Below, one piece after another: positions 53,053 to 62,060 of a stretch of 64,000 nucleotides of DNA. The stretch lies in contig NZ_CP133269.1 of the NCBI RefSeq assembly GCF_030915525.1, positions 4,668,501-4,732,500 of the forward strand. The letters run 5' to 3'. Position numbers and translations under genes: made by a program. This stretch comes from Neobacillus sp. PS2-9 (GTDB lineage: Bacteria > Bacillota > Bacilli > Bacillales > Cytobacillaceae). The notes below the pieces were generated by a model that was not told the origin of the DNA, did not search any database, and saw only the letters and a program-made list of their open reading frames with translations. Each line of letters opens with the position of its first letter. Position 1 is the first letter of the stretch.

Positions 53053-53736
53053 TTAGCCTTGTACTTGTGTCTTTACTCCGCTTTTGCGTTTATACATATT
53101 TCGATCCGCAATAATCAATAGTTCCTTCATTTCACAAGCATCACTTGGATAAACGGCTGTTCCGATGGAAACAGAAATATCCATTCCCATTTCTTTAGAT
53201 AATTGAAACAAACCCGCTTCAATCTTTTTCGAAATGCCTCTCGTTCTTTTCGAGTCTGAATACGGCGATACAATAAGGAACTCATCTCCGCCCCATCTAG
53301 CGACAATATCTTGCTCAGTGGTGCTGTTTAAAAGAACTTTGGTAATCCTCGTGAGAATCAAATCCCCGATTTTATGCCCATGCTGATCGTTTATTTGTTT
53401 AAAGTTATTGCAGTCAATTACTGAAATCGTTAAGTTACCTATTTTTTTATCCATTTTTGCTAAAAGCTTTGGGGCACTTTGTGAGATAAAACGCCGGTTA
53501 TATAGACCTGTCAAAGCATCTTTTTGCGAAAGAAATTTCGCTTTATCATATTGAAATCCTAACCACCAAAAAAACGGAGAAAGCAAGGGAATAAAGACTA
53601 AGTCCCATTTATATTGACCATTCTCTATCATAAACACATAGGAACCTTCATAGTCTATTAAAAAATAAAAAGAATGCCAGCCTAAAACTAGAGTGATATA
53701 AATGATAACAATACTAATTCTCCCCGAATATCTCAT
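53053..53736 (-). CDS. Membrane-anchored GGDEF protein (diguanylate cyclase)
   Basis: This 227-residue protein has two or three hydrophobic segments in residues 5-55 and a GGDEF domain. The domain includes SQKDALTGLYNRRFISQSAP, NNFKQINDQHGHKIGDLILT-like metal and substrate residues (DCNNFKQIND), and the intact active site RWGGDEFLIV. It should make cyclic di-GMP. No inhibitory RxxD site is evident five residues before the GGDEF. The ATG follows AAAGGGGGTGC. Confidence 0.9.
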   Translation of the reverse strand: MRYSGRISIVIIYITLVLGWHSFYFLIDYEGSYVFMIENGQYKWDLVFIPLLSPFFWWLGFQYDKAKFLSQKDALTGLYNRRFISQSAPKLLAKMDKKIGNLTISVIDCNNFKQINDQHGHKIGDLILTRITKVLLNSTTEQDIVARWGGDEFLIVSPYSDSKRTRGISKKIEAGLFQLSKEMGMDISVSIGTAVYPSDACEMKELLIIADRNMYKRKSGVKTQVQG

Positions 53737-53977
53737 CTAGCACCCCCTTTTTCATATGCTAATTTTACTATAAAACAGGAAATTTGTTACACATTTTGTT
53801 AAATTCAAGAAAAAATAATTCTACCTAAACCGACAAAAGTGGACAGGTAACCATGCCTATTAAAATTCACACATAAGAAAATCTTATACCAAAACATAAA
53901 AAAATGTAAATTTTATTAAACGACCCTTCAGGTTATGATTAAGACGAAATAGGAATTAAAAAAAAGAAGGTTATCAC

Positions 53978-55219
53978 ATGAGAGACAGTAAGTACTGGAA
54001 TATAATGATTTCTTCCACTTTATCTTCACTTGGCAGCTCTATGTATTTTATCGCCGTTGCCTGGATTTTATATAAGATGACCTCCAATGCAACCTATACA
54101 GGGTTGATGGTCGGCATGGGGTTCCTGCCTGGAGTAGTGCTCAATTTAGTCTTCGGAGTAATAGTAGACAAACAAAATCGTAAGAAACTGACGGTCATAT
54201 CACTTGGTATTGTCACCATTGCCATGATCATGCTTCTATTAGCCATGACTGGAAATATCCTCAGACCATGGATGATTATCCTTGTACACATGATTGTTCA
54301 GACCTTTTCATCACTGTTTAGAACAGCTCAACAAGCCTTCATCACAGAACTTTATAAGAAAGAAGACATTCCTCGTATCTTCAGTGAAACGGGTTCGGCT
54401 GTTTCTGTCGGTGGTTTAATTGGTACCTCATTATGCGGCGCTATGTTAACTATTTTTCCAGCCAGTATTGTGATGTTATTTGTTTGCCTTACCTTTGCTG
54501 TTGGCACCGTGTGTATGATGCTAATTAAATATGTTCCTAGAGAAAATCATTCAAACAATAGTTTAAAGTCAGGTTGGACCGACCTAAAGGACAGTTTTGT
54601 CTATGTTCATAAAAATCGCCTAATGTATTCCTTATTATTAATTATGTTTGTTGGTCAGCTTGTTGTTCATACTTGTGCAGGTATGTTATCCGTGTACACA
54701 AGCTCTCACTTACATGGCACAAGTACTCTTTATGGAATTTTAGAATGTGCAACTTCCATTGGAGCCATTATTGCCGGTGTAACAGCAACCTCCATATTAT
54801 ATAAAAGCAAAAACTATGTTACTGGTCTGTCTTTCGGGATCACTTCCGTTGGTTTGTTATTGATGATGTTTACTCGAAATAATATCGCTGCTTTTATCGC
54901 AATCCTCTTGATTGGATTGGGTACCACTTGGGTCCGAGTATTGATGCAATCCGTTCAACAGGTGTATACAGAACCCGGCTATTACGGGCGGATGGCAGCC
55001 ATGAGACAAACCATTAATCAAGGGGCCGTAACCATCGGGGCTCCGCTTCTAGGATGGATTGCTGAACATCATGGGGTTAACAATGCTTACGGTTCCCTAT
55101 TAATTCCTGTATTGGCCTTAATGGGATTCTCCCTGTTTTTTGCCACCCAAAAAACGTTTAAGAGTGTCATTGGGTCGATGATTCCGCAAAATCAAGGGGA
55201 CAGCCCCCCGCTGCGTTAA
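53978..55219 (+). CDS. MFS exporter, MFS_3 type
   Basis: This 413-residue transporter has about twelve helices and starts MRDSKYWNIMISSTLSSLGS. It has VDKQNRKKLTVISLGIVTIA after helix 2 and SVQQVYTEPGYYGRMAAMRQ in the second half. It resembles drug or lipid exporters of the MFS_3 group, like the protein at 13.9-15.1 kb. The last nine residues, NQGDSPPLR, come from a dispersed GGGGACAGC repeat, so the frame now ends within the repeat. Confidence 0.88.
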   Translation: MRDSKYWNIMISSTLSSLGSSMYFIAVAWILYKMTSNATYTGLMVGMGFLPGVVLNLVFGVIVDKQNRKKLTVISLGIVTIAMIMLLLAMTGNILRPWMIILVHMIVQTFSSLFRTAQQAFITELYKKEDIPRIFSETGSAVSVGGLIGTSLCGAMLTIFPASIVMLFVCLTFAVGTVCMMLIKYVPRENHSNNSLKSGWTDLKDSFVYVHKNRLMYSLLLIMFVGQLVVHTCAGMLSVYTSSHLHGTSTLYGILECATSIGAIIAGVTATSILYKSKNYVTGLSFGITSVGLLLMMFTRNNIAAFIAILLIGLGTTWVRVLMQSVQQVYTEPGYYGRMAAMRQTINQGAVTIGAPLLGWIAEHHGVNNAYGSLLIPVLALMGFSLFFATQKTFKSVIGSMIPQNQGDSPPLR

Positions 55220-55241
55220 AGCAGTGAGGGACTGTCCCCAA
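55196..55241. repeat. Dispersed palindrome copy overlapping the MFS stop
   Basis: AGGGGACAGCCCCCC and AGGGACTGTCCCC flank GCTGCGTTAAAGCAGTG. The left arm is translated as the C-terminus of the MFS protein. It probably terminates both convergent genes. Confidence 0.85.
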
Positions 55242-55244
55242 TGA

Positions 55245-55883
55245 TTAAGGAATGATAATCTCCAGCTTTCCTTCTTTACTGGTCACTTCGACCACCTTGT
55301 CCACAAACAAATATGGCGTATCGAACCTATCTTGCTTTTTGATATCCGCATAACTATTATTAGCAGTTAGCACTGGGAAAACTGCATTGGTCTTTTTGAA
55401 TAGATTTTGAGCAACCTCGATCTCGGCCATCAAAATAATTTCTTTATTGGAGATTGCAAAGAAAAGCTTTCCTATCTCACTATCATTTTCATCCGTAATG
55501 GAAATCTGCTGTAAAATTGAAATTAGGCAGGTAACAAAATGATTGATTTTCTCATTAGCTACCCCCTCCAGATGACAATCTGCCAGAACTTTATTCAACC
55601 CCGCTCTAATTTCCTTGAAGGAAAACACATCTTCGATTCTAAGCGCAGCTTTCGTCCGACCAAGACTTTCAAACTTTTTCCTTGTCTCATAAAGGTACTC
55701 CTTCATAACCCCATTATACTTGCCACGGTTTAAGACAAATTCAGTGACCTCATTAATCCAGCGTATTTCCTTACCTTGATTTTTGATTAAAAGTAAAAAT
55801 CCATAGATATCCTTCTCATCAAAGGTACCTTCTGTCAATTTTCTATAGTAGTAATTCAGTAATGATTGCTCTTTTATATCCAT
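55245..55883 (-). CDS. Hypothetical cytoplasmic protein
   Basis: This 212-residue, mostly helical and charged protein has no membrane segment or nucleotide motif. It starts MDIKEQSLLNYYYRKLTEGT, then FDEKDIYGFLLLIKNQGKEI. A C-terminal beta-like part ends YLFVDKVVEVTSKEGKLEII. AGGAGAAATCG precedes the ATG. It is divergent from the catalase gene, and the two might share control. The family is not recognised. Confidence 0.7.
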   Translation of the reverse strand: MDIKEQSLLNYYYRKLTEGTFDEKDIYGFLLLIKNQGKEIRWINEVTEFVLNRGKYNGVMKEYLYETRKKFESLGRTKAALRIEDVFSFKEIRAGLNKVLADCHLEGVANEKINHFVTCLISILQQISITDENDSEIGKLFFAISNKEIILMAEIEVAQNLFKKTNAVFPVLTANNSYADIKKQDRFDTPYLFVDKVVEVTSKEGKLEIIIP

Positions 55884-55981
55884 TTCGATTTCTCCTAGAT
55901 GTCATGATACTACCTATTGTACAACAGTTTGAATAACAAACAACGAATTTCATACGATAAAAGATTTGTATCTCAAAATTC

Positions 55982-56007
55982 GTTTCGCCATCTAATAAAT
56001 GGGGTAT
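55982..56007 (+). promoter_or_regulatory. Sigma-B-type promoter of the catalase
   Basis: GTTTCG (55982-55987) and GGGTAT (56002-56007) are 14 bases apart, against the sigma-B consensus GTTTAA-N12-15-GGGTAT. The -10 is perfect and the -35 has two changes. Large catalases of Bacillus are classic sigma-B genes. Confidence 0.65.
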
Positions 56008-56049
56008 CGAGAGCAGTAGGTAGATAACATTTACATAGGAGGGAAACGT

Positions 56050-58056
56050 ATGGAAAATAAGAAGATGGCGCAATTACAGCAATCAAAAATCGACAACGAG
56101 CAAAAGGCTGGTTTGACTACTAACCAAGGATTGAAAATGGCGGAAGATGAGATTTCTTTAAAAGCAGGACTACGCGGTCCTACTCTTATGGAGGATTTTC
56201 ACTTTCGCGAAAAAATGACCCATTTTGACCACGAACGGATTCCTGAACGTATTGTTCATGCACGCGGCACAGGAGCTCACGGTGTCTTTCAGCTCTATGA
56301 ATCCTTACAAGAGTACACAAAAGCGGATTTTCTTACTGACACCTCGAAAACAACACCGGTATTTGTACGAATCTCGACCGTACAGGGTTCGAGAGGATCA
56401 AGTGATACCGTTCGCGATGTTCGTGGATTTGCGACCAAATTTTATACAGATGAAGGAAACTTTGATTTAGTTGGAAACAACATGCCTGTTTTCTTTATCC
56501 AGGATGCGATTAAATTCCCTGACTTTGTCCATGCACTTAAACCTGAACCACATACTGAAATCCCGCAAGGAGCCAGTGCACACGATACCTTTTGGGATTT
56601 TATCGGGCAAAATCCTGAATCTGCCCATATGGTCATGTGGGCAATGAGTGACCGAGCGATTCCACGTAGCCTACGTATGATGGAGGGATTCGGTGTCCAT
56701 ACCTTCCGTCTTGTCAACGCACAGGGGAAAGCACATTTTGTCAAATTCCACTGGAAGCCTGTCCTTGGTATGCATTCTCTTGTCTGGGATGAAGCACAGA
56801 GAATTGCCGGTAAAAACCCTGACTTCCATCGTCAAGACCTATATGAAGCCATTGAAAAAGGCGATTATCCGGAATGGGAACTTGGTGTCCAGTTAATTTC
56901 CGAAGAGGATGAATTTAAATTTGATTTTGACGTCTTAGACCCCACTAAATTATGGCCTGAAGAAGTGGTCCCTGTAAAAATCGTCGGTAAAATGACATTA
57001 AACCGCAATGTCGACAACTTCTTTGCCGAAACCGAACAAGTGGCTTTTCACCCTGGCCATTTGGTACCTGGGATTGATTTTTCAAATGACCCACTTTTAC
57101 AAGGTCGATTATTTTCCTATACAGATACCCAGCTTTCTCGATTAGGCGGTCCTAACTTCCATCAGATTCCGATCAACAAACCGGTGTGTCCTTTCCATAA
57201 CAACCAGCGTGATGGTATGCACCAAATGGCCATTCACCGTGGTCAAACAAGCTATCATCGAAACGGTTTAAATGCCAATCAACCGGAGCCAGTGCCTGTC
57301 GAGCAAGGAGGATTTGAGCATTATCAAGAAAAAGTGGATGGACGTAAAATCAGAGGTCGGAGTGAAAGCTTCTTAGACTTTTACTCGCAAGCGAAATTAT
57401 TTTATAACAGTCAGGCTCCCTATGAACAGCAGCATATAAAAGACGCTCTTAGCTTTGAACTTGGCAAGTGTCATTCCGATTTGGTAAAAAATAATGCGGT
57501 TGCCCTTCTTAACCGTATTGATCGAAACATGGCCCAAGAAGTGGCTGAAAATATAGGGGCGGTATTGCCAGAAGAGAATCTCGAAGTCAAATCTGATAAG
57601 AAATCAGCGGCACTAAGCATGGCTAACACAATCAAGAAAACAGATACCAAAAGTGTAGCTATTCTAGTAACTGGCGCACCTAACACAGACCAATTAACTG
57701 AATGGATTAAAGTATTAGCACAGCATAACCTGAATTATAGTATCGTTGCTAATAAGGTCCAACCATTAAATGCTGTTCTTAAAATAACGGACACCTTTGA
57801 TACAGTCGACTCAAGCCTTTTTGATGCCGCATTATTAGTTAGCAGTGAATCCAACCTTCCTACACCTGCTTTGGAGTTCATTGAAACAACCTACAAACAC
57901 TTTAAACCATTGGCGATTTCTGTCAGTGAACCTATTGGATTTGAGTACAGCCGCATTCAATTAGATGAAGCTGGTGTCTTTGATTTAACAAAAACAGATA
58001 TCCAACCATTTATCGAAGGCATTGCCCAGGCTCGTTTCTGGGAACGTAAGCTTTAA
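56050..58056 (+). CDS. katE: Large-subunit (clade II) catalase
   Basis: This 668-residue heme enzyme destroys hydrogen peroxide. The core includes [20 protein letters not shown] with catalytic His70, [20 protein letters not shown] with the active-site Asn, and the proximal heme-Tyr segment [20 protein letters not shown]. Beyond about residue 540 lies the flavodoxin/GATase-like C-terminal domain found only in large catalases ([16 protein letters not shown]). Length fits the family. The ATG follows GGAGGGAAACGT. A sigma-B-like promoter indicates use in general stress and stationary phase. Confidence 0.95.
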   Translation: MENKKMAQLQQSKIDNEQKAGLTTNQGLKMAEDEISLKAGLRGPTLMEDFHFREKMTHFDHERIPERIVHARGTGAHGVFQLYESLQEYTKADFLTDTSKTTPVFVRISTVQGSRGSSDTVRDVRGFATKFYTDEGNFDLVGNNMPVFFIQDAIKFPDFVHALKPEPHTEIPQGASAHDTFWDFIGQNPESAHMVMWAMSDRAIPRSLRMMEGFGVHTFRLVNAQGKAHFVKFHWKPVLGMHSLVWDEAQRIAGKNPDFHRQDLYEAIEKGDYPEWELGVQLISEEDEFKFDFDVLDPTKLWPEEVVPVKIVGKMTLNRNVDNFFAETEQVAFHPGHLVPGIDFSNDPLLQGRLFSYTDTQLSRLGGPNFHQIPINKPVCPFHNNQRDGMHQMAIHRGQTSYHRNGLNANQPEPVPVEQGGFEHYQEKVDGRKIRGRSESFLDFYSQAKLFYNSQAPYEQQHIKDALSFELGKCHSDLVKNNAVALLNRIDRNMAQEVAENIGAVLPEENLEVKSDKKSAALSMANTIKKTDTKSVAILVTGAPNTDQLTEWIKVLAQHNLNYSIVANKVQPLNAVLKITDTFDTVDSSLFDAALLVSSESNLPTPALEFIETTYKHFKPLAISVSEPIGFEYSRIQLDEAGVFDLTKTDIQPFIEGIAQARFWERKL

Positions 58057-58071
58057 TCCTATAAAAGATTT

Positions 58072-58104
58072 AGCCCTAACCTTTTGCTGGTTGGGGCTTT
58101 TCGT
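58072..58104 (+). terminator. Terminator of the catalase gene
   Basis: AGCCCTAACC pairs with GGTTGGGGCT around TTTTGCT, followed by TTTCG. Confidence 0.85.
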
Positions 58105-58178
58105 AGTATTCATTTGAATAGGACTCCATGTTAAAGATAAAGCTAAAAAGAATATATGTCGGTTAAAATGAGGTCAAT

Positions 58179-58655
58179 ATGATAGCCGTTTCACTCTTCT
58201 TTTCTTTCACCTTAATCGGTATTATTTCATTTTTTACGATAAAAAAAGCTACTCATACCTTAACGCTTATTTTTCTATTGATGGTAATAGAGTTCTTCTT
58301 CACCAGTTTTATCTCTGTTATTGTAGACAATGCCAAGCTATGGACTGTCACACAGAGTACTAGATACCTTATTATGTTTCGTGTAACAGAGGTTGTGGTT
58401 TTTCCCTTATTGCTACTTTGGTACATAGAATTGGTTAAAAGAGGGTCTTCCATCTCAAAAAAACTGATGATAAGTGTTTTTTGGGTAGGTGTTTTAGTTG
58501 GAGTAGAGGCGATTTTAAGCCATGTTCATATTTTCACCTATGAAAAGTGGAAGGTTTGGGGTTCCATTATCGTATGGTTCACCTTTCTATCTTTCCTCCA
58601 AATCCTGCAAGGTCTTTTTTGCCGGATCCTTTTTAAAGAGGGGATTAGTAAATGA
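58179..58655 (+). CDS. Membrane protein, first of a CBO0543-type pair
   Basis: This 158-residue protein has four hydrophobic segments, starting MIAVSLFFSFTLIGIISFFT. It has VVVFPLLLLWYIELVKRGSS in the middle and a WGSIIVWFTFLSFLQILQG helix near the end. It is coupled by a 4-base overlap to the CBO0543-like gene. A diverged copy of the same pair lies at 63.1-64.0 kb; FPLLMVIFLHYF and the KNWRVWWSFAYWVATLSVLL region there match FPLLLLWYIEL and EKWKVWGSIIVWFTFLSFLQ here. Function is unknown. Confidence 0.7.
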   Translation: MIAVSLFFSFTLIGIISFFTIKKATHTLTLIFLLMVIEFFFTSFISVIVDNAKLWTVTQSTRYLIMFRVTEVVVFPLLLLWYIELVKRGSSISKKLMISVFWVGVLVGVEAILSHVHIFTYEKWKVWGSIIVWFTFLSFLQILQGLFCRILFKEGISK

Positions 58656-59170
58656 CAATTTTACCATTACCGGAAAAATTCGATGCAAATGAATGGTTTA
58701 TTCTCTTTCATATCCTGGCTTTAGTGATCTTATTATATAAACTGCCAAAGAGATTTCCAACCTCTATCACTATCTTATTACTAATGTTTACGGTAACAGT
58801 AGCAAGGGTTGTTGACCATGTGATCGCAGGTCCACATGTTGATCTTTACGATATCATGGACTCGGGGGACTTTGAGCTTTTTGATTTGTTGTGCTATGTG
58901 CCTTATGCCCCGTTTGGATATGTCTTTATCTATCTCTATGACAAATTCCAATTGAACGGGGTTATCCTTCTTTTATTTATAGTCATACTATCGATTGGAA
59001 GTATTGGATTCGAATGGCTCACAGGTTCAAGCTACATTGGATATTTAAAATATAGCAGCTGGAAACCCATTTATTCCCTACCTATTTATTTAATAGTCCA
59101 GCCATGCACGATACTATTTTTCCACTTAATAAAATCAATCCATGAAAGATCTCTTTCATCAGTAGAGTAA
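58652..59170 (+). CDS. CBO0543-type membrane protein
   Basis: This 172-residue protein has about five helices. It opens with FDANEWFILFHILALVILLY and contains VDLYDIMDSGDFELFDLLCY, VPYAPFGYVFIYLYDKFQLN and a final GYLKYSSWKPIYSLPIYLIV. The order is that of CBO0543 family proteins, which are common in spore formers and of unknown role. It overlaps the preceding membrane gene and is followed by threonine ammonia-lyase after 16 bases. Compare 63096-63599. Confidence 0.75.
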   Translation: MTILPLPEKFDANEWFILFHILALVILLYKLPKRFPTSITILLLMFTVTVARVVDHVIAGPHVDLYDIMDSGDFELFDLLCYVPYAPFGYVFIYLYDKFQLNGVILLLFIVILSIGSIGFEWLTGSSYIGYLKYSSWKPIYSLPIYLIVQPCTILFFHLIKSIHERSLSSVE

Positions 59171-59186
59171 ACAGGAGGTTGTACTT

Positions 59187-60395
59187 GTGAATCTAGATGA
59201 TATTATCATTGCTCGGGAGAAGATGAAGGGAATTGTCCACACCACTCCCCTTGACTATTCCAAGACATTTAGCCGGCTCTCGCATAATGAAGTCTATTTA
59301 AAGCTAGAGAATCTTCAAAAAACAGGATCCTTTAAAGTGAGAGGCTCTTACAATAAGCTGACCTCCCTTTCAAAAGATGAATTAAAAAATGGGGTCGTCG
59401 CAGCGTCAGCTGGGAACCATGCTCAGGGCGTTGCCTATTCTAGTCAGATGCTAGGCGTTCCTTGTAAAATTGTCATGCCTAAAGGCGCTCCTCTTAGTAA
59501 GATAGAAGCCACTAAGCAATATGGGGCCGAGGTTATTTTAGAAGGTGCGGTTTTTGATGATGCCCTCGCGTATGCACTACAACTGAAGGACCAACTGAAA
59601 ACCACATTTATTCATGCTTTTGATGATGAAGCCATTATTACCGGACAAGGAACAGTCGGATTAGAAATCCTTGAACAACTACCAGAAGTTGAGGCCATTA
59701 TTTGTCCTATTGGCGGCGGCGGACTAATAGCCGGGGTTGCGATGGCAGTGAAGGAGAAGAATCCTCATGTATCTGTCTATGGTGTTCAAACAGTTGCCTG
59801 CCCCAGCATGAAAGAGTCCATATTAGCGAATAAACCTGTAATGGTTCAGTCGTCACCCACGATGGCCGATGGAATTGCTGTTAAAAAACCAGGTGAGAAA
59901 ACCTTTGAGATTGTTCAGAAGTACGTGGACGATATTTATTGTGTCGATGAAATGGAAATTGCCCGAACGATGTTGATGCTTTTAGAGAGAAACAAGTTGC
60001 TGGTAGAAGGTTCCGGGGCTACTTCCCTCTCCTCCCTGCTTTTCGAAAAAGTAAAGCTGAAAGAGAAAAAAGTGGTCGCCATTTTGAGCGGCGGAAACGT
60101 GGATATGAGTTTTATCTCAAGAATCATAGAACGTGGTATGGTCGAGGCAGGCAGGTATGCTGATTTTACCATTACCTTAAAAGATAAACCTGGTGAGCTT
60201 CAAAGAGTCCTTAGCACGATTACTGATCTCGACGCCAATGTTCAATCTGTTAATCTCCATCGGATGGGGAAAAATATCTATCCTGGTTTTGCCCAAATCG
60301 AGATTTCGATAGAAACAAAAAATCACGAACATATTGAACAGCTTTATCATGCACTTTTAGAAAAGAGCTATAATGTAATGATGAGGCAATATTAA
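59187..60395 (+). CDS. ilvA: Threonine ammonia-lyase with C-terminal ACT-like domain
   Basis: This 402-residue PLP enzyme converts threonine to 2-oxobutanoate and ammonia, the first step to isoleucine or a catabolic route. The PLP lysine is Lys50 in TGSFKVRGSYNKL, the glycine loop is CPIGGGGLIAGVAM, and the serine/asparagine loop is SAGNHAQGVA. Residues from about 328 (FTITLKDKPGELQRVLSTIT) form one ACT-like domain. This length matches the shorter one-ACT form and not the 500-residue IlvA. The start is GTG after AGGAGGTTGTA. Confidence 0.93.
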   Translation: MNLDDIIIAREKMKGIVHTTPLDYSKTFSRLSHNEVYLKLENLQKTGSFKVRGSYNKLTSLSKDELKNGVVAASAGNHAQGVAYSSQMLGVPCKIVMPKGAPLSKIEATKQYGAEVILEGAVFDDALAYALQLKDQLKTTFIHAFDDEAIITGQGTVGLEILEQLPEVEAIICPIGGGGLIAGVAMAVKEKNPHVSVYGVQTVACPSMKESILANKPVMVQSSPTMADGIAVKKPGEKTFEIVQKYVDDIYCVDEMEIARTMLMLLERNKLLVEGSGATSLSSLLFEKVKLKEKKVVAILSGGNVDMSFISRIIERGMVEAGRYADFTITLKDKPGELQRVLSTITDLDANVQSVNLHRMGKNIYPGFAQIEISIETKNHEHIEQLYHALLEKSYNVMMRQY

Positions 60396-60447
60396 TTAAG
60401 CAGGAAGAACTACGTATTGTACGTTGTTCTCCTTTTTATTTAAAAAA

Positions 60448-60466
60448 GCCAGGCGTTTAGCCTGGC
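60448..60466. terminator. Terminator-like hairpin
   Basis: GCCAGGC and GCCTGGC enclose GTTTA, with an A6 run on the left. It works best on the minus strand but can also end ilvA. Confidence 0.6.
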
Positions 60467-60546
60467 CCAAGTATATTCCTTTCAAATTATTTGTTGATCA
60501 CCTCTTGAAGTACTTTTAAAATTACCTTTTTAATATGATTTCCTTT

Positions 60547-60661
60547 CTTACTCGTCACTTTCGATGATTTACTCGTCAAATATTTGATTTACTCGTCTAT
60601 TTTCTATTTTTCTCGTCAACCTTCATACTTTACTCGTCAATAACTCCATTTTACTCGCCAA
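60547..60661. repeat. Short tandem repeat of TTTACTCGTCAA, six copies
   Basis: Copies begin near 60548, 60569, 60589, 60608, 60630 and 60650, about 20 bases apart, with variable 8-9 base spacers. The fourth and sixth carry single changes. It fills the gap after ilvA together with the palindrome at 60.7 kb. No coding potential is seen. Confidence 0.85.
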
Positions 60662-60694
60662 ATGTATCTTTGTTCCGATCTAAAAATTCAGAAA

Positions 60695-60724
60695 ACTAAT
60701 CAAACGTTTGATTAGTTTTTTCGG
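60695..60724. repeat. Single copy of the CTAATCAAACGTTTGATTAG palindrome
   Basis: The 20-base palindrome is followed by TTTTTTCGG and matches the units at 41.3-41.5 kb. It probably acts as a weak terminator. Confidence 0.75.
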
Positions 60725-60728
60725 ACAC

Positions 60729-60764
60729 AAAAAGGGCACCCACTTTTTACGGGTACCCCTTTCA
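60729..60764. terminator. Terminator at the 3' end of the SRPBCC gene
   Basis: AAAAGGGCACCC pairs imperfectly with GGGTACCCCTTTC around ACTTTTTAC. It ends the minus-strand operon 62061-60770. Confidence 0.65.
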
Positions 60765-60769
60765 TTCTA

Positions 60770-61213
60770 TTACTTACTACACGATTCAAGTATCTCTTTT
60801 ATTTTTTGTAAATCTTTCTCGTTAGCCTTTTTCATCATAGGAGCCATAAACGGTGCAAAGATTTTGGAAAAGCCTGTTGGAATTCCTTTGTTCCTTAATG
60901 TCATTCGTGTTCGATTGCCCTCTAGAGTTTCCCATGTATAGGTCGTCTCCATTGGAAAGGGACCCTGTGAGGTTCTCATCACCAGCTTTTTCTCCTGCTC
61001 AAGCTCAATAATTTCATATATATAGGCAAGCTCTCGCCCAAGAAATTGAGCCTTAAAGGCCACTCGTGAACCCATGGCCAGGGGTTTTTCCGTTTTCCAT
61101 TCAGAGGACTGAATATTAACATACCATTCGGGGGCATTGTCAGGATCCATTGCATACTGTGAAACTTGCCCAACGGGGCAGTCGATGATTATCTCTGTAA
61201 AAACGTCTACCAA
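60770..61213 (-). CDS. SRPBCC-family (START-like) protein
   Basis: This 147-residue helix-grip domain protein begins with [20 protein letters not shown], then [20 protein letters not shown]. It also has [20 protein letters not shown] and [20 protein letters not shown]. Members hold hydrophobic ligands. The start is TTG after AGAGGGGTATC. It is the last gene of a three-gene unit with an MBL hydrolase and a quinone reductase. Confidence 0.85.
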   Translation of the reverse strand: MVDVFTEIIIDCPVGQVSQYAMDPDNAPEWYVNIQSSEWKTEKPLAMGSRVAFKAQFLGRELAYIYEIIELEQEKKLVMRTSQGPFPMETTYTWETLEGNRTRMTLRNKGIPTGFSKIFAPFMAPMMKKANEKDLQKIKEILESCSK

Positions 61214-61228
61214 AATATGATACCCCTC

Positions 61229-62044
61229 TTACAAGTATTCCTTCCGAACAATCGCTATGTTGTCATTATGGCATTGCTTCGTAAAGTTAGATGGAAAAGC
61301 CATTTCCTCTTCTAAGGCTGTCATTGCCTCTACATCTTCTTTCGTCACAGACGTAATCAATCGCTCTAGGTAATCTTGAGATACTTGAATCCGGCGCTGA
61401 ATCTCTTGGTGATTTGTTGTCGTTTTACCATGACCTGGAACCAATACAGAAATCTTATGGTTTACGAGAATTTGCTCTGCTTTTTGAAGAGTTTCTTCGT
61501 ATGCTTTAGCACTATCATAAATAAACGGCAATTCAAAATCAGAAAGATAATCCCCCGCAATCCAAAGACCAAGCGGTTCGATCACTGTAAATAACCCATC
61601 ATGCGTATGTCCCTGCGCCAGATAAAAGGTGAGCGTTGACTCTCCAATGACAAGCTTCTGCCCATTTTCACCAATTACAATATCCACCTCTGGAAAGGCA
61701 ATCGGATAAGGGTTGTGTATGTAATAGTCATTATAGAACTGACGAATCATATCTACTTTTTTCTCTTTATCAGGATGCTCTTGTAGTCCTTTGCTACCGA
61801 TGACCTTAGCCCCTTGGAAAGCGAGGTACCCAATGACATGGTCAAAATCTCCATGTGTAAATAAAAGGTAAAGCTCTTTTTCCCCTTGAATGCTAACAAC
61901 ATGTCTTTGTATTTCTTCAATTTCCAGAGGCAGCCAATTTGGGTCTACCACGAGAATAAAATCCTTCGTATCTACAACTGTACATGTCGTCTGGTAGAGT
62001 GCACTTTGAAACACAGTGATGTGTTCATTTTTAAATTGAATCAT
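61229..62044 (-). CDS. MBL-fold metallo-hydrolase
   Basis: This 271-residue protein has the metallo-beta-lactamase core. The metal motif reads FTHGDFDHVIGY, that is H-x-D-x-DH in place of the common HxHxDH, so one zinc ligand is changed. Later motifs are YLAQGHTHDGLFTVIE, WIAGDYLSD and VLVPGHGKTT. The substrate is not evident. It is encoded 16 bases after the quinone reductase gene and 15 before the SRPBCC gene, suggesting a shared task such as detoxification. Confidence 0.88.
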   Translation of the reverse strand: MIQFKNEHITVFQSALYQTTCTVVDTKDFILVVDPNWLPLEIEEIQRHVVSIQGEKELYLLFTHGDFDHVIGYLAFQGAKVIGSKGLQEHPDKEKKVDMIRQFYNDYYIHNPYPIAFPEVDIVIGENGQKLVIGESTLTFYLAQGHTHDGLFTVIEPLGLWIAGDYLSDFELPFIYDSAKAYEETLQKAEQILVNHKISVLVPGHGKTTTNHQEIQRRIQVSQDYLERLITSVTKEDVEAMTALEEEMAFPSNFTKQCHNDNIAIVRKEYL

Positions 62045-62060
62045 TGCTTCTCCTCTTTCC

